A stretch of 18,148 bases of DNA from Arsenophonus fragariae (GTDB taxonomy: Bacteria; Pseudomonadota; Gammaproteobacteria; Enterobacterales; Enterobacteriaceae), in the NCBI GenBank assembly GCA_047291315.1, contig JBDPYZ010000038.1, positions 1 through 18,148 on the forward strand, given 5' to 3'. Position 1 is the stretch's first letter; the number at the start of each line of letters is the position of its first letter. The position numbers and the translations under genes are program-made. Below the pieces are notes generated by a model. That model was not told the DNA's origin. It searched no databases and worked only from the letters and a program-made list of their open reading frames with translations. Shown one piece after another: positions 1-7,058 of this stretch.

Positions 1-1377
1 AATGGTCGTTTTAGCGGGATAAAAAACAATTTGCTAGAACCTAGCTTAGGTGATGGTATACAAATTCTTATAGCTGAGCAATTTATTCCTTTTATTACAG
101 AAAAAACATTAAAAATATTAAGTTCATTAACTATACCAAAATATTTAGTATACGCAGGCTATCTAAAGGTTCGCAAGAACAAGATTTCTTGTTAACAACT
201 ACTGTTGATAAATTTTTAGCTAAAGAATCAAAAATAAAAGATTCATCCAATTTTATTTTCTTATTTTATAAAAATTAGGCGAGTTATTTATTGAGCAAGC
301 TTTAATGTTTAATGAAACAATCCAAACATTGCGCGATTCTAATGGTTTTAAAATAAAAATCAGTGACTTAATAACAAATGAAGAAAAAATCAATGATGTT
401 AATCAATTGACAACATTACCATTAGGAACTTTGGTTATTTTTCATAAAACAGATTATGAGGTTAGCAATGTAATAATGAGTATTGTGGAAAAGGTTTCAT
501 TATGCTATTTACTGAACATGTGAAAAAAACTTTAAATATAATAACGAACTCATTTCTATCAGCCAATTTAAACATGTTTTTAATAACAAATCTCATGATC
601 AGCTGGTATCGATTGGGCGAATAAATGTAAAATCTATGCGGTAAAGTACTTTGTTAGGTAAAGATTTCCTTTTCACTGTTGATGGAAATAAATTGCTTAT
701 AAATATTCAAGGAGCACCATCGATAGTTAATGATATGGATGGACAGAGTTTGCCGATGTAATTAAAGATTTATCAATACAGGAAACGACCCAGATTTATT
801 TACAAAGAATATATACTATAGAGTTACAATCTTGTTTTAGTTCATTTGGTAGCAATCCTTTAGGACAAAATTAGCTAATGTATTTGACAAAAAAGTAATA
901 GCTTTTCCTTTTTCAAGGATAAAAACGTTTGTGAATCATAAACAAAAATGGATTACAAAACCTAAAATATATGAACCGAATAAGTTAGTTTTAGCTGATG
1001 AACAGCATGTAAGAAATAATAAATTTTACAATCAATTAGCTAGCTTATATAGAAATCAAAAAATAATTTCTAATAAAGAAGAAAGGAAACTAAATTTACC
1101 TACATCCGATTATTTGTTAACGCTATTAATCTATAACTTGGCTAGATTGATATTAAAAAAATTAATGAAGAGGATTTTAGAACTAGATCAAGAATATATT
1201 TCTCATGATGGAAAAATATATCCTCAAGCACTTATGGAGTTAAGATCTTTGATAAGGCCGCTTACTACTCATGATATGACTGAACAAAGTTTTATTGAGT
1301 TAATAATAGAAATTTTTTCATTAAGTAACTCTTCATTTAATTTATTAAATCAATTGCTTTCAAAAGAGGATCATTAG
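1..1377 (+). pseudogene. 3' part of a large broken gene, possibly a toxin with a caspase-like (C80/Stv-like) segment
   Basis: The gene enters from outside the window and can be followed through all three frames across several frameshifts: 1-195, about 160-280, 305-500, about 500-640, 660-760, then 780-930 and a clean final 148-codon piece ending with TAG at 1375-1377. No complete frame exists. The stretch from about 690 to 925 reads LLINIQGAPS, then FADVIKDL, then IYTIELQSCFSSFG, then LANVFDKKVIAFPF. This is the pattern of a strand, an HG-like turn, a strand ending in Cys, and an Ala-rich helix before another strand, as in caspase-fold C80 or Stv-like domains at the C-termini of RHS and other toxins. 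That assignment is inference. The expected His of the HG motif reads Gln (708-710), and the candidate Cys is codon 833-835. The final 148 residues are helical, charged and unrecognised. The GTG at 931 has no well-spaced ribosome site, so I treat this piece as a fragment and not as a gene. Confidence 0.6.
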
Positions 1378-1451
1378 TTAAGACAAAGATAATTTTACTG
1401 ATTGTATACATAGTAGAACGTACTGGTGACATGATTAATTAAAACGATAAT

Positions 1452-1498
1452 TCAGACTTTATTTAGTTAGCTGTTATCAAATAATAGTCTGATTTTTT
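1452..1498 (+). terminator. Rho-independent terminator downstream of the broken gene at 1-1377
   Basis: TCAGACT (1452-1458) pairs perfectly with AGTCTGA (1486-1492), and the stem extends inward as TTATTT against AAATAAT with one bulge. A run of six T follows at once (1493-1498). It lies about 75 bases after the stop at 1377 on the same strand, so it is probably that gene's terminator, preserved although the gene is dead. Confidence 0.75.
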
Positions 1499-1799
1499 AT
1501 ATTCGATAAGCATAGAGTCGCTTTTCAATATATTTTTTATAGTTTCACTTTGGTCATTATTTTACAAATGGTTTAATGGTTTGATAATTGAATATCTAAG
1601 CGAATTTTGAAGCTATTAAAAAATATTTATGAAAATATTTTAAATCCTAACATAAAGCTATTAAACCTTATCTATTATCGGCGAATTGAGTAATATTTTA
1701 AAATAAGGAAGTATGCGGTGGTGAATTTGTAAAAATAAAGGAATGGAATAAACTTTCATAGTTTATTAAAAAAATTAACATTTAAAAATAAGAGGGGGT
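1499..1799. other. AT-rich gap without a recognisable gene
   Basis: No frame here gives a recognisable protein on either strand. The only functional-looking element is the strong purine tract AGAGGGGG (1791-1798), which touches the ATG at 1800-1802 and looks like the ribosome-binding region of the protease gene. A few AT-rich palindromic patches occur, as expected at this base composition. Confidence 0.5.
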
Positions 1800-3592
1800 A
1801 TGGTGGGGGAAGTTATACACATGTTAGTATAAATAGTAATTACAATCAATCGGATACTGGACATACATTATCTACTTCAGACCAGCTTCCAACCGTTACT
1901 CCTTCTGATAGTTCAACCATATTATCTGCTACAGAGACCTCAATGCTGTCGCCACCTTAACGACGTCACCAATTTCACATGTAAAACTAAGATACCTAGT
2001 TTCAAATGTGGATTTAGATTATACGTTAATAATAGATAGATAGGACACCGATAACATCGCAGCCTGAAGTAACGTCACAGGAAACATCATTTATACCTCG
2101 TTTACAAGCGTCACAGAAAATTGTCAATTTAATTAATGATTATGCAAGAGGAGGTTATAGTTATGGGGTCAATAATAAACCTTCTTATCATACTACTAAA
2201 GCAGCATAACAAATAACGCGAGAAAAGATAACCAGGAATGGCAAAGATATTCTTGGTCGAGTGCTAAAGTAAGTTACTCTTTTTATGATTGCGGTCAGGA
2301 GAATTTGCCTGGCTCTAATCAGATGGTTGGCCTTAGTGAACTACAACAGCAGCAAATATTACTAGAATTAAATTCTTGCTCCGATGTCGCTAATATTACT
2401 TTTACTTATAAATCACCGTCAAGTGGCCGAACAGATCTTGATTTTGGTAATTTTAACAGGTCAAGCTTTTGCTTATTTACCTAATTATCGGGCTCTTGCA
2501 GGGCAATGCTGGTTTAATGTTGAGAACCATTCAAAAATTTATATCCAACAAATGGAAATTATGGTCGACATATTTATGTTCATGAGATTGGTCATGCTTT
2601 AGGTTTATCTCACATCCGGGTGAATATAATGCCCAGGAAGGCGTTAAATTAATTTATCTATTTGATGCGCATTATAAGGAAGATTCCAGGCAATTTAGTG
2701 TAATGATGATATTGTCTTGGAAGTGTTACTTGTGTTTATTTTCAAGGGCTTTATGCAGCGTCTCCCCCTGATTGAGATATAAGTGCTATACAAATGTTGT
2801 ATGGGCCTAATATGAGTACTCGGACTGAAGATACAATCTATGTTTTTAATCTAATACTGACAAGGATTACTATTTAACTGATGATGCTCGTATAGTGCTT
2901 ATTTTCTGTATATGGGATGGGGAGGTAATGATACTTTAGATTTTCAATATATTTTCAAAAACAACTAATAAATTTGAACGAGGGAGCATTTTCGATATTG
3001 GTAATTTAAAAGCAAATGTTTCAATCGATTATGGAACAATTATTGAAAATGTTATCGGCGGTACGGCAATAATATTATTGTCGGTAATGATCCAGATAAT
3101 CATATTAAAGGCGGAGCTGGCACTGATATTATTTATGGGGTAGGTGGTAGTGATTATCTTTGGAGTGATGGCGTAAATCAGCAATCGATTCGGTTTACTC
3201 GTGCTATTCAAAGCATTGGACCACAGATGCTTGATTTTGATACTTTAAATACAAAACAGCTGCAATTTATTGAAGGTGAGATAACTTCATTTGATTCAGT
3301 CGATTCTGTTGGCATAATTGAATCAGAAGCTGAAAAATCTACTGTTCAATAACAAGTCGTACAGTCGACTACGTAGCAAATAGCAGATCGGAAAACCGCT
3401 GTTGCCAATTATGATAAAAATACTAAGTATGTTGTTGAACAGTTTAGTAATACGGTTGGAAAAGTTGAGGTAATGAATTATTCGGATTATGCACATCGTA
3501 TTCTTATCAGAGGGGATGATTATTCAGGAGGGGATTTTTTGCTAGACATTTTAGGTTCCTTTAATCCTGATATCGATATCATTTTATGGTAG
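1800..3592 (+). pseudogene. Serralysin-type secreted zinc metalloprotease (peptidase M10B, RTX), frameshifted
   Basis: Stitched across frames, this follows serralysin from end to end. The propeptide-proximal region reads LINDYARGG then KPSYHTTKAA (about 2115-2210); the catalytic region includes SDVANITFTY (about 2382-2411) and GQAFAYLPNYRALAG; the zinc motif HEIGHALGLSH is at 2581-2613; a Met-turn-like SVM is near 2697-2706; LYGPNMSTRT is near 2795-2822; Gly/Asp RTX repeats (GGAGTDIIYG, GGSDYLW) are at about 3110-3165. The C-terminus GGDFLLDILG then a hydrophobic end (to 3592) resembles the uncleaved type I secretion signal of the family (DFLVxIVG). Serralysins are exported directly to the outside and need Ca and Zn. 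The N-terminus and the stretch before the C-terminal signal are longer than in family members near 470 residues. At least eight frameshifts or stops are visible, including a one-G loss in the G-run at 1805-1809 right after the start. No type I exporter or inhibitor gene lies nearby. Confidence 0.9.
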
Positions 3593-4108
3593 TTATATTA
3601 GATCTCTTTAATCTAGCTAGTGAAAAAGATTTTTAAGTTAATAACGTTGGTATCGTATTATTAACTAGATTAAATGATTAGTTTGGATTTTATTTTTGTA
3701 GATCAATGATATTGAATGAGTATATTTTTTTCATGATATTAATTTATTTCTAGTTAAGACTCATTAATTTAGTAAAATCGAATAGGTTTTATTTGCTTTG
3801 CTCTTATCTATATAAACAATAGTAAAGTAAATATTTTAATAACTATTTGTTTTGAAAAGTGTAAAGCTGAAATTTTTATTTCTCTGTTAATTCAATATTT
3901 ATCTAATACTTTATCATTATTGATGAGAATATAATACCATTTATGTCGTGTCCAACACTACCAATTTAGGCATTCTGAAAAGAGATCGCGAATATACTAT
4001 TTTTTAGTAAATTATTTTGAGGTAACAGATTTAGAACCTATTTTAATAATCGTGTCACAGTATTAATTTCAAATTATTATAAATTTTATATGATAAATTT
4101 AGCTAGAT
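3593..4108. other. Gene-free AT-rich interval with a nested inverted repeat
   Basis: No convincing coding stretch on either strand. TTTAATCTAG (3607-3616) is the reverse complement of CTAGATTAAA (3665-3674). Between them lies a smaller imperfect stem (GTTAATAACG against CGTATTATTAAC), and a T-rich run follows at about 3684-3698. This could be the terminator of the dead protease gene, but at this AT content chance pairing is possible. The rest (3700-4108) shows nothing I recognise. Confidence 0.35.
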
Positions 4109-4139
4109 TAAAAAAAAAAGAGGCCAGAAGTACTGGCCT
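4109..4139 (-). terminator. Rho-independent terminator of the lipoprotein gene
   Basis: AGGCCAG (4121-4127) and CTGGCCT (4133-4139) form a perfect 7-bp stem with a five-base loop. The plus strand carries AAAAAAAAA at 4111-4119, so on the minus strand the stem is followed by a run of nine T. It lies about 110 bases beyond the stop of the lipoprotein gene that reads in that direction. Confidence 0.85.
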
Positions 4140-4247
4140 TATCAGGTTAGAAGAAAGTGTAAAAACAATATTGTTCTTATTTTAATGGATCTGGATACAA
4201 TTAATTTTTAACAATATTTTCTTTTACTTCATTAAACTAATTAAATT

Positions 4248-4739
4248 TTATTGTTTTTGTGGTTGAGAATGTTGTCGCATGGTGGCCGCTTTTTCTTTAG
4301 AGCTTTCGCTTAATGCATTTGCTTTATTTGTTATATCCTCTTTAGCCGCTGCTGCTTTATCAGATAATGTCTGTACTTCAGAATTAAACGCATCTTTAAC
4401 TTGGGTTGCTTTTTCTTTTGCTTGATTTGTGACTTCAGTTGCTTTATCTGAAATATTTTGTTGTAACGCCGCAGATTTTTGTTTGGTTGCCTCTTTTAAT
4501 TGCTCTGCTTTTGTTGATAGTTTATCCGCTTCTTTAGTTGCTTTATTTTTTATATCGGTCGAAGCTTTTTTTGTATCATTAACCACTTGTTTAGCTTTTT
4601 CTGTATAAGCTTGCTTTATTTGTTCAGCACTTTCCTTAGTTTGTTGGATAGCATCGTCGACTTTAGGCGATTGATCACAACCAGTAATAGCAATTATTAT
4701 ACCCGCCAAGCTTAGCATACTTAGAATTTTTTTGTTCAT
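4248..4739 (-). CDS. Small lipoprotein with a long charged helical (LEA-like) repeat region
   Basis: 163 residues. Residues 1-20 form a type II signal peptide (MNKK, a hydrophobic core, ITG) ending at the lipobox Cys21. Residue 22 is Asp, which in enterobacteria usually causes retention in the inner membrane and not transfer by Lol to the outer membrane. Residues 24-155 are almost entirely Lys, Glu, Ala, Gln, Thr, Ser and Asp in a loose repeat of about 11 residues (AKQVVNDTKKA, ATKEADKLSTKAEQLKEA, KEKATQVKDA), predicting one extended amphipathic helix. This resembles LEA-type or apolipoprotein-like proteins, but no exact family is recognised. GAGAGGA sits about 8 bases before the ATG and supports the start. 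The gene has its own promoter candidate and terminator and appears monocistronic. A role at the periplasmic face of the envelope, for example in stress protection or structural linkage, is only inference. Confidence 0.8.
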   Translation of the reverse strand: MNKKILSMLSLAGIIIAITGCDQSPKVDDAIQQTKESAEQIKQAYTEKAKQVVNDTKKASTDIKNKATKEADKLSTKAEQLKEATKQKSAALQQNISDKATEVTNQAKEKATQVKDAFNSEVQTLSDKAAAAKEDITNKANALSESSKEKAATMRQHSQPQKQ

Positions 4740-4807
4740 TGATAAGTTCCTCTCTATATTTATGGACGATCATAAATAAGTGTATAATCAATAAAAAAGA
4801 CTATAAT

Positions 4808-4837
4808 ATTATAGATACATCTATTGGATAAAGACAA
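4808..4837 (-). promoter_or_regulatory. Sigma70-type promoter candidate for the lipoprotein gene
   Basis: On the minus strand TTGTCT (4832-4837) is followed after 18 bases by a perfect TATAAT (4808-4813). This places a transcript start about 60 bases before the ATG at 4739. The sequence is the basis; AT-rich surroundings raise the chance of coincidence. Confidence 0.5.
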
Positions 4838-5042
4838 TAAGATAGAGTATAAAGTTTTAACAATATAACAACTTGATATGTATAACTCTGTAGCTTATGT
4901 CTGTTATTCATTAAGCATAGATGAGAATTAGAGGAATGAAAAAAATTACCACAAATAATTGTACTAAAAATGAATAATTGTTCTAATCTTGTATTGATTA
5001 AATATTTAAAATCAATAAATTATTGTATCTAAATAAATAAGC
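4838..5042. other. AT-rich spacer between lipoprotein and symporter genes
   Basis: No gene is recognised. A 13-codon frame (ATG at about 4937, beginning MKKITTNN) lies on the plus strand, but its GAGGA is too close to the ATG to be convincing. Confidence 0.4.
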
Positions 5043-5064
5043 CGCGCCGATAGGCGCGTTTTTT
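5043..5064. terminator. GC-rich hairpin with T-tract, probable terminator
   Basis: CGCGCC (5043-5048) pairs perfectly with GGCGCG (5053-5058) around the loop GATA, and TTTTTT follows at 5059-5064 on the plus strand. No plus-strand gene feeds into it. It lies about 75-95 bases beyond the stop of the minus-strand symporter gene, and reading that way the stem is followed by GCTTATTTATTT, so it probably works for that gene, perhaps in both directions. Confidence 0.7.
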
Positions 5065-5138
5065 ATTACAGTATTCTATTTTGTTGTAATCTTATCTGCT
5101 ATTAAGATTTCAAACTGATTTTATCAGTACAAAAATTA

Positions 5139-6398
5139 TCAAACTTTTCTTTCGGAGTGCCCTCGGCAACCATCACCATAGTGTTCACCTTCCCAACGAC
5201 CAACGAGTGCTGCTCCCATGGCATTACTCATGACATTGGTTGCTGAGCGTCCCATATCTAAGAAAGGATCAATACCCATTAATAAAATTAAGCCTGCTTC
5301 TGGAATATTAAATTGAGTTAGTGTAGCCGCAATAACAACTAACGATGCCCGTGGTATACCGGCCATACCTTTAGATGTCAGCATCAAAATCAACAACATC
5401 GTGATTTGTTCACCCATACTTAAATGGATATTACATGCTTGACCGATAAAGATAACTGCAAATGAGCAATAAGCCATTGAGCCGACAAGGTTAAATGAAT
5501 AACCAATTGGTAAAACAAAGCTTGCAATCTTATTAGAAATACCAAACTCTTCCAGTTTTTCTAAAGTACCAGGAAAAGCGGCTTCAGAGCTTGAAGTGGT
5601 AAAAGCGAGTAAAGCAGGTTCAATGATATTTTTGACTAAGCGTATAATGCATGGGCCAACGATTAACACTGATACCCCAATTAAGATCACCCAGAGTAAG
5701 GCTAGAGTAAAGTAAAATTCTCCCATAAAAATGCCAGTACTGATAAGTACACTTAATCCGCGTTTAGCAATCATGGCGGAGATAGCAGCAAAAACAGTAA
5801 TAGGGGCAAAAAGCATAACATAGCTTGTCAATTTTAACATTACGTAAACCAGTGAATCTAGAATTTTAATAATCGGTTCACCTTTTTTACCTATAGCAGA
5901 TAAGCTGCACCCCATAAAAATTGAGAAAATTACAATCTGTAAAATCTCATTACGCGACATCGCATCAATGATGCTGGTAGGTATAGCATGGGTAATAAAA
6001 TTGTGGAAAGAAAAGGTCGTTGGTTCGATATTTGTCACCGCTGAACTGGTATTTGCCACGAAATTAATACCTACTCCTGGTGCAAGAATATTAACAATAA
6101 CCAGACCAACGGTAATTGAAATGAAAGATGCAAGCATGAAAAGTAACAAAGTTTTTGAGAAAACGCGGCCTAAACTATTGGCACCACCCATTTTGGCGAT
6201 CCCGACGATCAAGGTTGAAATAATTAATGGTGCAATAATCATTTTAATCAAACGCAAAAAAATATCTGTAATGATAGAAATATTTTTGGCGTAGCTCGTT
6301 GTTACTTCTGCCCCGGTGAGTGAATTTAATGCAAATCCAAATATTATTCCGGTGATCAGGCTTATAATAATCCAAGTGGTTAAACTTTTCGATTTCAT
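5139..6398 (-). CDS. Dicarboxylate/amino acid:cation symporter (DAACS, DctA/GltP family) with an altered NxDG motif
   Basis: 419 residues, normal length for this family of inner-membrane carriers that take up C4-dicarboxylates or acidic amino acids with H+ or Na+. Visible landmarks are the Ser-rich hairpin 1 FTTSSSEAAFPGTLEKLEE (about 266-284), TM7 GYSFNLVGS (299-307), hairpin 2 LTSKGMAGIPRAS (340-352), and TM8 GIDPFLDMGRSATN (375-388). Asp376, Asp381, Arg384 and Asn388 match positions that bind substrate or cation in GltPh; Arg384 fits an acidic substrate. Asn392, where the Na+-coupled GltPh has Asp405, is the usual state in H+-coupled relatives. TM7 normally reads N-x-D-G; here position 305 is Val (codon GTC, plus-strand bases 5484-5486), a single base from Asp GAC. 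A weak GGA precedes the ATG. The tail (EHYGDGCRGHSERKV) is unremarkable. The exact substrate cannot be told from sequence. Confidence 0.9.
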   Translation of the reverse strand: MKSKSLTTWIIISLITGIIFGFALNSLTGAEVTTSYAKNISIITDIFLRLIKMIIAPLIISTLIVGIAKMGGANSLGRVFSKTLLLFMLASFISITVGLVIVNILAPGVGINFVANTSSAVTNIEPTTFSFHNFITHAIPTSIIDAMSRNEILQIVIFSIFMGCSLSAIGKKGEPIIKILDSLVYVMLKLTSYVMLFAPITVFAAISAMIAKRGLSVLISTGIFMGEFYFTLALLWVILIGVSVLIVGPCIIRLVKNIIEPALLAFTTSSSEAAFPGTLEKLEEFGISNKIASFVLPIGYSFNLVGSMAYCSFAVIFIGQACNIHLSMGEQITMLLILMLTSKGMAGIPRASLVVIAATLTQFNIPEAGLILLMGIDPFLDMGRSATNVMSNAMGAALVGRWEGEHYGDGCRGHSERKV

Positions 6399-6952
6399 AG
6401 TGATTCCGTTTTTGTAAGGCTGGTATTAGATCTCATATTATTTAACAAGCCCTGAATTAGTATTTCAGTGTTATGTTATTACTTTAGTCATCCTTTTTGT
6501 GTTTTACTTTATGTTAAATAAATGTATTTAACATGAGAAATCACATCGATTTTTTTTCGAAATTGACATAATATGTTGGTATAGATACATGGTTAGTATC
6601 AAGTTAAGTGAATATTTATATTGATTATTTGTTATTTAATATAAGTGTTAAACTACATTTCCAAACCAGAGAGTAGTAAACACACTAGCATTTTCATCTT
6701 TTATGAAACACTATTGCGTAGAATGATAACCATAACAGCATTAAAGTGAAAAAACCATATAATTTAATGAATAATTTTAGATTTTGTGACTTAATGAGCT
6801 GATATTACTAGTTTATTTAATTAATAAAATGTTCTAGTAATAGCGGTTATTAAACTTTTTTGTCATTATTAACTAATAATTTAGCTTTTTAATTATTGAT
6901 TAATTGATACCTTAAACAAAAATTCCCCTCTATGATTTTGGCTAAAAAGCAG
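6399..6952. other. Long AT-rich regulatory gap upstream of the symporter
   Basis: No coding sequence recognised. A TCACA half-site at 6541-6545 resembles one half of a CRP site, but the other half is poor. TTGACA at 6563-6568 (plus) has no good -10 at normal spacing. The minus-strand promoter of the symporter must lie in about 6420-6600, but I cannot choose one with confidence. Confidence 0.35.
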
Positions 6953-6967
6953 CCAGTTTGAAACTGG
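6953..6967 (+). promoter_or_regulatory. Perfect hairpin just upstream of a ribosome-binding site
   Basis: CCAGTTT and AAACTGG form a perfect 7-bp stem around a single G. It ends five bases before AAGGA (6972-6976), the ribosome site of the 15-codon frame at 6984. The position suggests a 5' structure affecting translation of that frame; this is inference. Confidence 0.4.
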
Positions 6968-6983
6968 ATATAAGGAATGATTT

Positions 6984-7031
6984 ATGTCTTTAAATCGTAA
7001 GATTAGAGCTGTTAGTCCCCCTGATAGTTAA
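6984..7031 (+). CDS. 15-codon leader-like peptide frame
   Basis: Reads MSLNRKIRAVSPPDS then TAA. AAGGA (6972-6976) is spaced seven bases from the ATG, an ideal ribosome site. The frame is basic at its start and has a Pro-Pro pair (a known cause of ribosome stalling) three residues from its end. The final codons lie inside a hairpin: TCCCC at 7016-7020 and CAGGGGA at 7033-7039 pair around the stop codon. Right after it, AGGGGAA precedes a second tiny frame at 7041-7070 (MKWIQGLFF). No larger plus-strand gene follows, because cptA comes in on the opposite strand, so it would be either an independent small protein, the remnant of a lost leader-plus-gene unit, or chance. I do not recognise the peptide. 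Confidence 0.35.
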   Translation: MSLNRKIRAVSPPDS

Positions 7032-7040
7032 CCAGGGGAA
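7015..7040. terminator. GC-rich hairpin between the leader-like frame and cptA
   Basis: TCCCC-CTG and CAG-GGGA pair with one bulged C around ATAGTTAAC. On the minus strand it lies about 20 bases beyond the cptA stop but lacks a T-run. On the plus strand TTTTTTT comes only at about 7062-7068. It could be a transcription end for cptA or an attenuator for the short plus-strand frame. Confidence 0.35.
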
Positions 7041-7058
7041 ATGAAATGGATTCAAGGT

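Noticed and set aside
2384..2602. 72-codon plus-strand frame
   Set aside because: It mixes a piece of the protease frame (GQAFAYLPNYRALAG) with out-of-frame sequence; the zinc motif is in another frame. It is a by-product of the pseudogene.
3029..3211. 60-codon minus-strand frame over the RTX repeats
   Set aside because: It is the antisense of the Gly/Asp repeats of the protease and has no features of its own.
5968..6294. 108-codon plus-strand frame
   Set aside because: It is antisense to an intact, well-conserved symporter gene.
6530..6545. CRP-binding site upstream of the symporter
   Set aside because: Only one half-site (TCACA) is good; the other half does not match.
6563..6591. Plus-strand promoter from TTGACA at 6563
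   Set aside because: No acceptable -10 at 16-18 bases, and no gene directly downstream. Its 12-base identity with 16353-16364 is likely chance in AT-rich DNA.
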